A DNA stretch of 64,000 nucleotides from Mangrovimicrobium sp033283385 (lineage in GTDB: Bacteria; Pseudomonadota; Gammaproteobacteria; Pseudomonadales; Halieaceae). Every line of letters begins with the position of its first letter. The stretch's first letter is position 1. The notes under the pieces are model-generated. The model saw nothing but the letters and a program-made list of their open reading frames with translations, was not told the origin of the DNA and ran no database searches. Positions 7,154-16,354 of the stretch are shown one piece after another. A program made the translations under genes and the position numbers. The stretch covers positions 992,001 through 1,056,000 of the forward strand of contig JAWMQQ010000001.1 in NCBI GenBank assembly GCA_033283385.1. Reading direction: 5' to 3'.

Positions 7154-9652
7154 TTACCTGGCGGCGAACTTGTAGCCGACTGTCAGCCCGTAGGTGAGCG
7201 GCTCGCCGATGGGCGCATAGGTGCCGGCGGACAGGGGGTTATAGTGCGTGCGGTACTCCTCGTCACCCAGGTTGTTGCCCCACACCCGGACATAATAGCT
7301 GTCGCTTGAATCCGTCCAGGTGACCGACGCGTTCAACAGCACAAAACTGTCCTGTGTTGCGCGCTGTTTGTTTGCACGATTTTCATAGGGAGACCCGGCC
7401 AGGATCTGGCGGTTATTGCCAACCAGTGCTGCGTCATACAGCGGACTGGCCGGGTCGGTAACCCACCCACCCCAGACCGAGGGATTGGTCACGACATAGT
7501 CGTCGGTGTACTTCGCATTCACCGCGAAGCGCCAACCGCCGTCGCCGCGGGGAATCAGGTAGTCCATACCGATGAACGCAGTGACGTCGGGCGCACGGGA
7601 CATCTGCAACCCGGACAGGTCCTGCTCTACCGTGATGTTGTTATAGGTTTTCAGCGGGTCATTATTGGTATTGTTGCTCGGCGCAGTCAGGTTGGCACCG
7701 GACCCCGAGAACAGGAAGTCATTGCCGTACTCGGCATGCAACCAGGTCAATCCACCGCGTATCGTGAAGTTCTCAACCAGGTTGTAGTCGAAACTCACCT
7801 CACCGCCGTAGATTTCCGCCTCAGGGGCGCTCTGCAGGATGACCAGGGGGACACCGTTCACCTGGGAGGTGAAGCTGACTTGCAGGTCCGTGTAATCGTA
7901 GTAGAAAGCGGCGGCCTCGAATAACAGGCGCTCACCCTGGGACTTTATACCGATCTCGTAGGCATCGATGGATTCCTGGTCCACGTCTCTCCACAGGTTC
8001 GGATCGTCATTGGGAATCCGCGAGTTCCATTCACCGCCACGGAAACCCATGGTATAGGACGCGTAGACATTGGTGTTGTCCGCCAGCTTGTAACTGACTG
8101 AAGCGCTGGGGGTGAATTTGCTGTAACTGGAACTGTGCTTCGTGTCGGCGCGGTCCAGCGCGACGACGCCACCGGCCTGGCCACCAAAGCCATATTTGAA
8201 CACAGAAACATCCTGTGTCTCGTCGTTATAGCGTCCACCAAGTGTAATGCTCAAGCGGTCAGTCAGGTCGTAAGTGCCCTCGAAGAAGACCGCCCAGGCC
8301 TCCTTGTCCCGGTAAAAGCGGGTATCGTCGTTGATGAGGTAATCGGACAGGGGCACTTTCTCCACGGCGGGATCGGGGTACGGCGCACCCAGCAGGGCGG
8401 GGCCCAGCAGCGTTCGTCCGTAGGGTGTCCTGGTCTCGATGTCGTAGTAGGTGCCACCCACCATCAGGAACAGGTCGTCAGTCAGGTTCATCGAGAAGTC
8501 GAGCGACTCCTGGAAGGTGGTGTCCTCGACTTTGTTAACGGAAGCGATGTCCGGCTGGTAGGTGCCATAGAAGTCGAAGTCAGTGACACCTTCGCCTACC
8601 GTGTACCCGGTAATCGACCTGAGGGTTCCGATACCCGTATCGTATTCAAGCTTGGCGAAGCCCTCGTTCTGCTCGAAGTCGACTTTGAACGCGTCGCCGG
8701 AAACGACCCCCAGCCTTGTCGCCCGGGTGTTGTTGCCAGGGGAGGTGAAATCGCCGGAAACGTTCTCTATGGGCGAGAAAATCACGCCGCGTGGGTCGTC
8801 TGCGACGACATAGTTGTAGCCGAGTGACGCCCGGAAAGCGTCCGTAACCTCGAAGTTGAGCTTGGCGCGGAAGGATTGCTGGTCCAGCCCCAGGAACTCG
8901 CCGTCGGTCGCACCCGGCACCGACCGGCTGGCCTTCTTGAAGTAGCCATCGGTCTTGCGGGCCGTGGCAGCCAACATCAGGCCGATATTGTCGGTAAGGG
9001 GTCCGGCGACATAGGCGCGCGCCCGTTTGTCGTTGTACTTGCCGTAAGTCAGTTCGGCATTGCCTTCCCAGGTGTCGCCCGGATCGATGGTATTCAGCAG
9101 GATTGCGCCGCCTGTGGCGTTGCGGCCATAGAGGGTACCTTGCGGTCCTTTCAGGATCTGGATGTCACGGACATTGGGCAGATCCATGTTGAGTATCTGG
9201 GGAGTGGTTTGGTACAGGCCATCCACAAACACCGCGACATTATTCTCATAGGAACCCGCGTTGATCGTGGTGACACCTCGTATGGCCGGCTGGGGGTAGG
9301 AGCCGCCCGACCCCAACTGAAATCCGGTGGTCACGTTGGTCAGGTCCCGCACGGATGTGATGCCTGCAGTGGACAACATTTCCTGGTTGACGACGGCCAC
9401 CGACATCGGCACGTCCTGCAGCGACTCAGAACGACGACGAGCCGTCACAATTACTTCTTCGAGGAAGGGTTTGGCGGTAGCGCCGGAATCTTGTGCCAAC
9501 GCGGCTGGAGCCGGAGCAAGGGAGAGGACACCCGCCGCGATGGTTCCCCCCAGCCACGTGCAACACACTGACCTGCGGGGCGTTCTGTCAATCGCCAGGG
9601 TAGCGTTGCGATTGCTGTTGTGGATACCAAATCGTGTTTTTTTATAATGCAT
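7154..9652 (-). CDS. TonB-dependent outer-membrane receptor
   Basis: An 832-residue outer-membrane transporter. After an N-terminal extension and signal segment (hydrophobic about 32-53, ending ALAQ) comes the TonB-box-like EEVIVTARRR (about 65-74), then a plug domain with GVTTIN and LKGPQGTLYGRNATGGAI (about 170-187). A C-terminal barrel follows, with alternating aromatic strands ending YGLTVGYKF. This plug style is common in sphingomonads and marine gammaproteobacteria, where such receptors import siderophores, vitamins or hydrophobic aromatic or terpenoid substrates. Placed among catabolic genes, it is a candidate importer of the growth substrate (inference). AGG lies 8 bases before the ATG at 9652. 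Confidence 0.92.
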   Translation of the reverse strand: MHYKKTRFGIHNSNRNATLAIDRTPRRSVCCTWLGGTIAAGVLSLAPAPAALAQDSGATAKPFLEEVIVTARRRSESLQDVPMSVAVVNQEMLSTAGITSVRDLTNVTTGFQLGSGGSYPQPAIRGVTTINAGSYENNVAVFVDGLYQTTPQILNMDLPNVRDIQILKGPQGTLYGRNATGGAILLNTIDPGDTWEGNAELTYGKYNDKRARAYVAGPLTDNIGLMLAATARKTDGYFKKASRSVPGATDGEFLGLDQQSFRAKLNFEVTDAFRASLGYNYVVADDPRGVIFSPIENVSGDFTSPGNNTRATRLGVVSGDAFKVDFEQNEGFAKLEYDTGIGTLRSITGYTVGEGVTDFDFYGTYQPDIASVNKVEDTTFQESLDFSMNLTDDLFLMVGGTYYDIETRTPYGRTLLGPALLGAPYPDPAVEKVPLSDYLINDDTRFYRDKEAWAVFFEGTYDLTDRLSITLGGRYNDETQDVSVFKYGFGGQAGGVVALDRADTKHSSSYSKFTPSASVSYKLADNTNVYASYTMGFRGGEWNSRIPNDDPNLWRDVDQESIDAYEIGIKSQGERLLFEAAAFYYDYTDLQVSFTSQVNGVPLVILQSAPEAEIYGGEVSFDYNLVENFTIRGGLTWLHAEYGNDFLFSGSGANLTAPSNNTNNDPLKTYNNITVEQDLSGLQMSRAPDVTAFIGMDYLIPRGDGGWRFAVNAKYTDDYVVTNPSVWGGWVTDPASPLYDAALVGNNRQILAGSPYENRANKQRATQDSFVLLNASVTWTDSSDSYYVRVWGNNLGDEEYRTHYNPLSAGTYAPIGEPLTYGLTVGYKFAAR

Positions 9653-9995
9653 AGTTATTACCTGTCTTTGATAGTTATTTAAATTCAGCTAGGTAACGAC
9701 AAGAAAATCCTCTATCTCCATTTTCGTCAGGATGGCTAAAAGATAACACTTCGTCAACTCGAGTTCTATGCCGATCCCGCCCGCTATCTACAGGGCGCGC
9801 CCTTTTGAATCAGTAACGCCGAAGCATTGATTCGAGGGTGCAAGCAAAAGCGGCAAAAGCTAACATACCGTTCCTTTGACTATCTGCAGAGCCGGCCCTG
9901 CCACCGGCGCTGCGATTGTCCTGGCCCCGGCCCGGCGGGACGGCCTTTCAGCAAGGGCCACCCACACCAACCTCGAACCCATAAGAAGACGGACC
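9653..9995. other. Divergent intergenic region of 343 bp
   Basis: Separates the TonB receptor (minus) from the sulfotransferases (plus). It is AT-rich near the receptor start and GC-rich near the sulfotransferase. Besides one weak type 1 operator candidate (9741-9759) I see no gene, hairpin or remnant. Confidence 0.6.
9741..9759. promoter_or_regulatory. Weak candidate operator, type 1 (AGATAAC-N5-GTCAACT)
   Basis: Left half AGATAAC, spacer ACTTC, right half GTCAACT, giving 11 of 14 matches to AAYTRAY-N5-GTCARTT. It sits 89 bp upstream of the TonB receptor start. This is the weakest of the eight sites. Confidence 0.3.
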
Positions 9996-11132
9996 ATGCA
10001 AGCAGAACAACTCATCGACCTGGCCCGGGAGAAAACCGGCTTGACGGACTTCGACAGCGACTCCTTCCGCGAGCCGCTGGACGTGCTACTCAGTGGCATT
10101 GCGGCTCGCCCCGAACACGAGCGGATTCTCGCCGCCCTGCAGGATGAGATGGTGAGCTCCCTCGCCAACCGCCTGAAAGTGGCGGACTACCTGCGCCAGC
10201 ACCCGGAACTGGAAGATGCACCCATCGAGGCGCCCATTATTGTCATGGGCATGCCGCGCACCGGCACCACCATGATGAGCTACCTGCTGGACCGCGATGC
10301 CCGCTGGCGCTCCCTGCTCAACTGGGAGGCGGTGGACTCAGTGCCCCCGCCGACCACGGCAACCCTGCGCAGCGATCCGCGCTGCGTGGAAAAACAGGCA
10401 TTCCTGGAACAGATTTTCCCCCTGATTCCCTTCGCCGTACCGCACTGGGAGTGGGCCGACGGCCCCACCGAGTGTATCTTCGTGCAGGCGCAGGACTTCA
10501 AGGCGCTGAGCTGGGAGGCGCGCGCGGTCAGCAGGGAATACGCCGAATACCTGCTGAGCTGCGACATGAGCTCCGCCTACGACTACCAGAAAAAAGTCCT
10601 GCGGGTGCTGCAGTCGCAGGCGCCGGGGCGCTGGGCGCTGAAGATGCCCTCCCATGCCCTGCATTTCAAATGGGCGTTGCAGGCGTTTCCCGACGCGCGC
10701 TTTATCTGGACCCACCGCAACCCCTACAAGGCGCTGGCGTCGCTGGGTACCACGATTTCGGCGGGCCATATGTCCACCCTGGGTGAAACCGACAAACAAC
10801 ATATCCACGATATCTACCCGACGCAGATCTCCGAGCACGTCAATCGCCCCATGGCCCTGCGCCCCTCGCTGCCCGATGACAAGATCCTGGATATCTACTG
10901 CAGCGACATGCTGCGCGACCCGATTGCGACGATGCGCGAGGTCTACGACTGGCTGGGGCTGGAACTGGACGATACCGTCGAGGCGTCCATGCGCGGCTGG
11001 CTGGAAAAGGACAACGAGCGCCAGTCGGCGCGCCCCGGCTATTCGCTGGAGGACTTCGGCTGGAGCGAGGCGTCAATCGCGCCGTATTTCGAGGAGTACC
11101 TGGCCCGTTATCCGCGGGCGGCGACTGCGTGA
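9996..11132 (+). CDS. Sulfotransferase family protein
   Basis: A 378-residue protein of the PAPS-dependent sulfotransferase fold (Sulfotransfer_3 type). The 5'-phosphosulfate loop is GMPRTGTTMMSYLLDRD (about 84-100) and the 3'-phosphate region is RFIWTHRNPYKALAS (about 235-249). The ATG at 9996 gives the family's usual N-terminal helix; the frame upstream to 9876 looks non-coding. Its stop codon overlaps the ATG of the next, related gene. Such sulfotransferase-like proteins are numerous in marine Halieaceae and mycobacteria, and their acceptors are unknown. Sulfonation of a hydroxylated lipid or sterol is possible. Confidence 0.85.
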   Translation: MQAEQLIDLAREKTGLTDFDSDSFREPLDVLLSGIAARPEHERILAALQDEMVSSLANRLKVADYLRQHPELEDAPIEAPIIVMGMPRTGTTMMSYLLDRDARWRSLLNWEAVDSVPPPTTATLRSDPRCVEKQAFLEQIFPLIPFAVPHWEWADGPTECIFVQAQDFKALSWEARAVSREYAEYLLSCDMSSAYDYQKKVLRVLQSQAPGRWALKMPSHALHFKWALQAFPDARFIWTHRNPYKALASLGTTISAGHMSTLGETDKQHIHDIYPTQISEHVNRPMALRPSLPDDKILDIYCSDMLRDPIATMREVYDWLGLELDDTVEASMRGWLEKDNERQSARPGYSLEDFGWSEASIAPYFEEYLARYPRAATA

Positions 11133-12307
11133 TGCTGGATGCGGATGCAATCATCGCCCAGGCCGAGGAGCGGGCGGGGCACAGCGATTCCGATGTTTCG
11201 GTTCGTGTTAACCTCCGGCGGCTGATCGAATCGCTTCAGCGCAGCGGCGGCCTGTCCGCCCAGGGCGAGGCGATGACCGAACAGCAGTTCGTCGCGGAAA
11301 ACGCCAATCGTATCGAGGCGCAGCGCTGGTTGCAGCAGTACCCGGAAATCGCCGACGAGACGATTGAATCCCCGCTGTTTCTCGAGGGATTGCCGCGCTC
11401 CGGGACGACGTATTTCCAGTACCTGTTCGATCGCGACCCGCGGTTCCAGCTGATCCGCACCTGGCAGACCTTCATGCCGCATCCGCCGCCCGGGTTCGAT
11501 CCGGCGTCCGTGGAGCCGCGCAAGGCGCAGTGGGCGGAAGTCCTCAAGGCCAGGCCCAGCTTCGAAGGCTTCGACGCCATGCACCTCTACGATGCGGACG
11601 GCTCCGATGAGTGCCACGCCTACCTGCAGCAGAGTTACGGCGCTGCGGGCCTGCACAACCTGTTCAATGTGCCGGAGTACTTCGATTACCTGATGGATGA
11701 GCTCGACCTGGTCGAGACCTACCGTATTCACAAGCGCCAGCTGCAGTTGCTGCAGTGGCGCCTGCCGCGCAAGCCCTGGGCGCTCAAGTACCCGAACCAC
11801 GTCATCGGCATGAACGAGATCCTCGCCGTCCACCCGGACGCCCGGTTCCTGATGACCCACCGCGACCCGGTGCAGGCGCTGGCCTCCATCTGCAAGATGA
11901 CCTTCAACCTGCGCGGCATGCGCAGCGCGCAGCCGGTGGATCCCCGCGAGGTGGGACGGCAGATGCGCTACTTCATCCGCCGGCATATCGACCGCATCAT
12001 GGCCTTCGACAGCGGCGAAAACGCCGGTCGCGTGGTACACGTGGATTACTACAGCCTGGTGCGGGACCCGGTTGCGGAAATGCGGCGTATTCACGCCGGC
12101 ATCGGTATCGAGACGCCGGATTCGGTGGCGCAGGCAGTCGGCGCATGGCACCGCGACAATCCGAAGAATGCGCGGGGCAGCAACGATTACACTACCGAAC
12201 AGTGGGGCCTGGATGCAGCCGAGGTGGCGGAGGACTTCAGCGACTACACGCGCCGCTTCGATATCCCCACGGAATCCGAAGGCCTTGCCCGCATCTGCAG
12301 CGGTTGA
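11132..12307 (+). CDS. Sulfotransferase family protein
   Basis: A 391-residue second sulfotransferase. The PAPS loop is GLPRSGTTYFQYLFDRD (about 85-101) and the 3'-phosphate-binding segment is ARFLMTHRDPVQALAS. The ATG at 11132 overlaps the previous stop by one base (TGATG), so the two are translationally coupled. The next codon upstream is a GTG that could also start. The two proteins share layout but differ in their middle region (130-200), where the acceptor binds, so they could act on different hydroxyls. The convergent Gfo/Idh gene ends 13 bp downstream with no clear terminator between. Confidence 0.85.
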   Translation: MLDADAIIAQAEERAGHSDSDVSVRVNLRRLIESLQRSGGLSAQGEAMTEQQFVAENANRIEAQRWLQQYPEIADETIESPLFLEGLPRSGTTYFQYLFDRDPRFQLIRTWQTFMPHPPPGFDPASVEPRKAQWAEVLKARPSFEGFDAMHLYDADGSDECHAYLQQSYGAAGLHNLFNVPEYFDYLMDELDLVETYRIHKRQLQLLQWRLPRKPWALKYPNHVIGMNEILAVHPDARFLMTHRDPVQALASICKMTFNLRGMRSAQPVDPREVGRQMRYFIRRHIDRIMAFDSGENAGRVVHVDYYSLVRDPVAEMRRIHAGIGIETPDSVAQAVGAWHRDNPKNARGSNDYTTEQWGLDAAEVAEDFSDYTRRFDIPTESEGLARICSG

Positions 12308-12320
12308 AGCACCAGCCGGG

Positions 12321-13403
12321 CTACACCGCCCTGCACTGTCGCTGGCCGCCGGCGGATGCACGATCCAGTGTTTCCAGCAGCCGGGTGAGTGCCACCGCGT
12401 CGCTGAAATCCGCAACCGTACGGGTGTCATCGCGAATGTCCGCGGCGAACCGGCGATAGCTCTCGACGAGGTTTACCGGCGGGCCTTCCAGTTGCGGTGC
12501 CGCGTCGGGCAAATCGATATCACCACCGGCACTGGTGGTCAGCTTCAGGCGGCCGCCCTGGAAGCCGCCCGGGAATCCCCCGCTGATACGCAGCCAGCCG
12601 GCCTCGCCCTGCAGCTCCAGGCTGAACGGCCTTTCGGCCTCGCCACCCGCCACCTCCAGCGTCGACAGGCAACCGCTGCGATGCCTGCCCAGTACCAGCA
12701 TGTGGTCGGCGCAGGTGCGCGCCAGGGTCTCGTCGCTGCCCGCGATAGAGACCAGCGGACGCAGGATGCTACAGCGGGCGTCAAGCTCCTCGTAGGGGCC
12801 TGCCAGGAACTCCAGTAGCGCCAGCGTGTGGCCGCCGGCGATGGTCTCCAGGGTGGCGCCGTTGCGCTTATCCTGCAGATAGGCGTAGTGGGCCGGTGCC
12901 ACCGAACCCCAGCCGGCGGTTGGGGAGTACACACGCAGGGCGGTCAGCCGGCCGATTTCCCCCGCCGCGACCAGCGCCCGCGCATGCAGGCAGGCGGGGG
13001 CGGACAGCGCCTGCAGGCCGATCATCGCATGGCTGGCGGGCGTCACCGCGGCGGCCATCTCCTGCGCCTCGTCCAGGTCTCGCCCCAGCGGCCACTCGCA
13101 GTACACGTGCTTGCCGGCTGCCAGTGCTTCCAGCACGATGGCCCGGTGTTCCGGCACCTTGACGGTCACCGCGACGAGATCCACCGAGGGGTCGCGCGCC
13201 AGGGCCAGCGAATCGTCGAAGGACTGGCTGGCGCCGAAGGCGGTTCTGGCGCTATCGGCAATTTCGCGGGTCCGTGCGGATACCGCGCTGATCACATAGT
13301 CGCCGGCGAGCGCCTTGAGGGCGGGGATGTGGGCGTCCCTGGCCCAGCCGCGCTCAGGGTTGGCGCCCGCGATGCCGACGCGGATGGGGCGTGTCGCGGG
13401 CAT
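12321..13403 (-). CDS. Gfo/Idh/MocA-family oxidoreductase, Gal80-like
   Basis: A 360-residue NAD(P)-dependent dehydrogenase-fold protein. The Rossmann entry is VGIAGANPERGW (about 9-20). The usual catalytic EKP motif is replaced by CEWPLG (about 102-107), so the Lys that normally sits there is Trp. Gal80-like members, which include non-catalytic regulators and some oxidoreductases, have the same change. The C-terminal beta-sheet domain spans about 125-350. The gene begins directly behind the stop of the cupin gene (13404) and is co-transcribed with it. It may be a sensor or a dehydrogenase with altered chemistry. Confidence 0.82.
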   Translation of the reverse strand: MPATRPIRVGIAGANPERGWARDAHIPALKALAGDYVISAVSARTREIADSARTAFGASQSFDDSLALARDPSVDLVAVTVKVPEHRAIVLEALAAGKHVYCEWPLGRDLDEAQEMAAAVTPASHAMIGLQALSAPACLHARALVAAGEIGRLTALRVYSPTAGWGSVAPAHYAYLQDKRNGATLETIAGGHTLALLEFLAGPYEELDARCSILRPLVSIAGSDETLARTCADHMLVLGRHRSGCLSTLEVAGGEAERPFSLELQGEAGWLRISGGFPGGFQGGRLKLTTSAGGDIDLPDAAPQLEGPPVNLVESYRRFAADIRDDTRTVADFSDAVALTRLLETLDRASAGGQRQCRAV

Positions 13404-13808
13404 TCAGGCCTGGCTTTCTTCGACTTTACGCCGGGCGTACGCCTCGACGTGATCCATCAGCACTTCCAGCGCATCAGCCGGGTTCAACTCCAGCGCCTCG
13501 GTGGGTTCTTCGTAAATCAGGTGATGGCCGGGGCGAAAGAAATACACGTCACCGGTCTCGGCGACTTCGTCCTCCCAGACCGAGTCCGGGTAGGTGCAGC
13601 GAATCCTGCCCTTGAACACGTAACCGTAGTGCGGGCACATGCAGATACCGCCGGGCAGTCCCTCGTAGGTGGCCGCGGCGGTCATCGGGCCGGCGGTGGT
13701 GTAGCCGACTTCCATGTCGCCCCATTTGACCGAGCGGAATCCCTCCCCGCAGAGGGGCCAGCGGCCGCCGCCGCCCTTGGGCAGGTCTGTGAGTTTGCTT
13801 GTGGGCAT
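13404..13808 (-). CDS. Cupin-domain protein
   Basis: A 134-residue single-cupin protein. Strands include GGICMCPHYGYVFKGRIR (about 52-69) and GDVYFFRPGHHLIYEEP (about 86-102), the second with a His pair. It is abutted by the Gfo/Idh gene and stands divergent from a TetR gene, so this pair is a likely target of that regulator. No substrate can be proposed. Confidence 0.75.
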   Translation of the reverse strand: MPTSKLTDLPKGGGGRWPLCGEGFRSVKWGDMEVGYTTAGPMTAAATYEGLPGGICMCPHYGYVFKGRIRCTYPDSVWEDEVAETGDVYFFRPGHHLIYEEPTEALELNPADALEVLMDHVEAYARRKVEESQA

Positions 13809-13901
13809 CGCATGTTTTCCTTTGTATTGTCAGCGCTGATTAGAACCGGTATCCGGATGGGATGCCAGACAGGGCGTGTCTAGCAAATGATTGCATTAAT
13901 T

Positions 13902-13923
13902 TAGGAAAACATATATTTTCGAT
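13902..13923. promoter_or_regulatory. Weak candidate operator, type 2
   Basis: TAGGAAAA, spacer CATATA, then TTTTCGAT. The right arm matches the type 2 arm GTTTCGAT at 7 of 8 positions; the left arm is poor (GAAA core only). It lies in the AT-rich divergent region before the TetR gene, where the heptamer ATTTTCG also occurs twice (13915 and 13930). Confidence 0.3.
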
Positions 13924-13947
13924 AATCAAATTTTCGTAAATATCTGG

Positions 13948-14592
13948 ATGCCGAAATCCGCGGCAAGCGCACAGATGGTCGAGAGTAGGGCAGCATACAA
14001 ATCGCAGACAGGCCGGCCCCGCGGCAGGCCCCGCAGCGGTGCCGCCGATCGCGCCATTCTGGATGCGACGCGCGAAATCCTGGAGGAGTCCGGCTCCGCG
14101 GGCTTCAGTATCGGCGAAGTCGTGGCGCGCACCGGGGTTTCCACGGCGACGATCTATCGCCGCTGGGCCAGCGCCAGTGAATTGATTCTCGAGGTCGTGC
14201 GTTCGCTGGTTCCGAACCCGGTGGTAGTGGACAGCGGTTCACTGCAGGGCGATCTCGACCTCTTCCTCCGGCACATTGGCGAGGTGCTTCTCAGCGTAAA
14301 GGGCATTTACGCGGCGGACCTGAAACGCGGCGGGATAAACGAGCCGGAACTGCGCCAGGAGATCACCGACTATGTGGTCTTGCCGCGAGAGCAGATACTG
14401 GCTTCGATCCTGCAACGAGCGCACCAGCGCGGTGAACTGGATCGCATGCCGCCACTGGATGTCTGCTGGGATTTCGTGGTGGGTCCCGTACATCACCGTC
14501 TGCTGATCCGGGGCGCGTCATACACCGCCAGGGCACATCGAGAGAGCACGCGGGTGTCGCTTGCCGCGTTGCGGTCGCTGGGAGAGAGTTAG
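13948..14592 (+). CDS. TetR-family transcriptional regulator
   Basis: A 214-residue repressor-type regulator. After a basic tail (GRPRGRPRSG, about 24-33) comes the TetR helix-turn-helix, with IGEVVARTGVSTATIYRRWA (about 57-76). The C-terminal half is ligand-binding and unassigned. It is divergent from the cupin/Gfo-Idh pair and followed 63 bp later by SRPBCC, SDR and SnoaL genes. Its DNA-recognition helix closely resembles that of the TetR at 47947 (VSSATLYRRWA), so the two may read related operators. An alternative ATG lies at 13975. Confidence 0.9.
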   Translation: MPKSAASAQMVESRAAYKSQTGRPRGRPRSGAADRAILDATREILEESGSAGFSIGEVVARTGVSTATIYRRWASASELILEVVRSLVPNPVVVDSGSLQGDLDLFLRHIGEVLLSVKGIYAADLKRGGINEPELRQEITDYVVLPREQILASILQRAHQRGELDRMPPLDVCWDFVVGPVHHRLLIRGASYTARAHRESTRVSLAALRSLGES

Positions 14593-14655
14593 CCTGGCAG
14601 CTGTTACAGTTGAAGACCAGCCAACAAAAACCAATAACAAAACGAGGATATCGAA

Positions 14656-15075
14656 ATGTTCGTAGCCCAGGTAAATCGCGAAACCAGTGCGCCGGCCACA
14701 TCAGCCTGGCGGTTGCTGGCGGATTGGGGAAACACGTCCTGGATCCCCGGCCCCGAGCGCACCGAAGTCGTCACCAGCGGTGGACGAGTCATGCGGCGCC
14801 TGTTTATGCCCGGGGTGAGCCCCATAGAGGAAACCCTGCACGTATGCGACCAGGACAATATGCGACTTGAATATACGATTGCCGTCAGTGAGCTCTTCAC
14901 GCTTGCAGATTACCGGGGTGAAATCGCGGTGGTGCCGACTGCGGACGGATGCCGCGTGGAGTGGCGCTGCAGCTTCGACCAGGGCGCCATGTCGGACGAG
15001 GAGGCCGGTGCGGTCGCCAACGGCAACCTCAATTTCCTGCTGGATTCGCTCGCGGCCTTTCTCGAAAAGAGCTGA
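14656..15075 (+). CDS. SRPBCC-family protein
   Basis: A 139-residue START/Bet v1-type helix-grip protein with a large hydrophobic cavity. The opening AQVNRETSAPATSAWRLLAD and the GGRVMRRLFM and LEYTIAVSE strands fit the polyketide-cyclase/dehydrase branch (Polyketide_cyc2), as does the long C-terminal helix EAGAVANGNLNFLLDSLAAF. GAGG lies 10 bases before the ATG. Such proteins bind or cyclise lipophilic compounds. It heads a unit with an SDR and a SnoaL protein, both common on the same kinds of substrates. Confidence 0.78.
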   Translation: MFVAQVNRETSAPATSAWRLLADWGNTSWIPGPERTEVVTSGGRVMRRLFMPGVSPIEETLHVCDQDNMRLEYTIAVSELFTLADYRGEIAVVPTADGCRVEWRCSFDQGAMSDEEAGAVANGNLNFLLDSLAAFLEKS

Positions 15076-15143
15076 GGCCGCCTCCCCACACGCGGGGCAC
15101 CGCCCCGCCAACACTGAAAGTACGGAACTGGAGTACGACCAAC

Positions 15144-15899
15144 GTGTATGACCTGAAAGGAAAGCTTGCCGTCGTGACCGGCGCTGCCAGCGGCATCGGC
15201 GCGGCGATAGCGCAAACCATGGCCGAGGCTGGCGCCTACGTGGTGATCGTCGACATCAACGCGGAGAGCGCCGAAGCCGCGGCTGCCGCCCTGCGTGATG
15301 CCGGCCACGGCGCGGACGCCACCGTCATCAATCTCGCCGATGAAGACTCGGTGGTCGCCGGCTGCCGGGAGATCGTCGAAAAACACGGCGCGCCCTGGGT
15401 GCTGGTCAACAACGCCGGCCTGCAGGACCGCCAGTTGCTGCTGGAGGGCACCGCCGAGGAGTGGGACCGCATGAACCACGTCAACGCGCGCGGCCCCTTC
15501 CTGATGATCCGGGAGCTGGCGAAGGCGATGATCGAGGCGGGGGAGAGCGGGCGCATCGTCAATGTCGCCTCGCTGTCGCTGCGCGGGCAGATGGTGAAAG
15601 GCCTGGCCAGTTACATGGGCTCCAAGGGCGCGCTCGCCGCGCTGACGGCGGCCAGCGCGCTCGAACTCGTCGAGCACGGTATTACCGTGAATACCGTGTT
15701 ACCCGGCGGTGTTGCCACCCCGGGCGCTATCGGAGCGAAAGGCCCGCCGCCGGAAGGTCCCGCCTGCCGCGCCACCCCGCTGGGTTTGTGCGAGGGCAGC
15801 GATATCGCCTCCGCTGTACTGTATTTCTCCCTGCCCGCGGCGCGCCGAGTGACCAACCAGACGTTGGCGGTGGACGCCGGGTTTTCCATCGCCTACTGA
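15144..15899 (+). CDS. Short-chain dehydrogenase/reductase
   Basis: A 251-residue classical SDR with Rossmann motif VVTGAASGIGAAIAQ (about 9-23), NNAG (about 89-92) and a catalytic tyrosine motif YMGSK near 157. The Ser region reads VNVASLSLRGQMVKG. The start is a GTG at 15144 with GGAG 10 bases upstream; a nearby ATG at 15148 is out of frame. Longer in-frame sequence back to 14949 overlaps the SRPBCC gene and is a shadow. It would oxidise or reduce a hydroxyl or keto group of the pathway substrate using NAD(P). Specificity unknown. Confidence 0.87.
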   Translation: MYDLKGKLAVVTGAASGIGAAIAQTMAEAGAYVVIVDINAESAEAAAAALRDAGHGADATVINLADEDSVVAGCREIVEKHGAPWVLVNNAGLQDRQLLLEGTAEEWDRMNHVNARGPFLMIRELAKAMIEAGESGRIVNVASLSLRGQMVKGLASYMGSKGALAALTAASALELVEHGITVNTVLPGGVATPGAIGAKGPPPEGPACRATPLGLCEGSDIASAVLYFSLPAARRVTNQTLAVDAGFSIAY

Positions 15900-15931
15900 C
15901 AAACGACAGTATTTTTGCACGAGGTTTACCG

Positions 15932-16345
15932 ATGAGTGATTCCATCAGCTTTGAAGACTGGCAGGCGATCTGCAATGCCAAGGCCCGCTACTGCCGCTTC
16001 CTTGACAGCAAGCAGTGGGAGGCCTTTACAAACCTGTTTACCGAGGACTACGAACTCGATGTGTCGGACGGTACCGGTGTCGACGTGATCACCGGTCGCA
16101 CCGAGGCGATAAAAATGGTGCGCGAGAGCATCGAGACAGCGAAGACCGCGCACCAGGTGCACACGCCGGAAATGACCCGCGACGGCGACGATATACTGGT
16201 GACCTGGGCGATGCAGGACCGCGTGATATGGACCGAGGAAATGGCGCTGACCGGATACGGCACCTACCACGAGCGCTGGGTGAAGCAGGACGGGCAGTGG
16301 AAGATCGCCGCACTCAAGCTGTCCCGCTATATACTGGAAATGTAA
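15932..16345 (+). CDS. SnoaL-like (NTF2 fold) protein
   Basis: A 137-residue SnoaL_4-type protein. The N-terminal helices (IRYC-like CNAKARYCRFLDSKQW), the FTEDYELDVSDGTGVDV strand and the final WKIAALKLSRYILEM are typical. Relatives act as small isomerases, dehydratases or oxygenase beta-subunit-like proteins. Here it is a stand-alone protein 32 bp behind the SDR gene, with GAGG upstream. It converges on the DUF3604 gene with only 9 bp between stops. Confidence 0.8.
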   Translation: MSDSISFEDWQAICNAKARYCRFLDSKQWEAFTNLFTEDYELDVSDGTGVDVITGRTEAIKMVRESIETAKTAHQVHTPEMTRDGDDILVTWAMQDRVIWTEEMALTGYGTYHERWVKQDGQWKIAALKLSRYILEM

Positions 16346-16354
16346 GGCCCGCAC

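Noticed and set aside
15148..15150. ATG as SDR start
   Set aside because: Out of frame with the SDR; the in-frame GTG at 15144 has a ribosome site.
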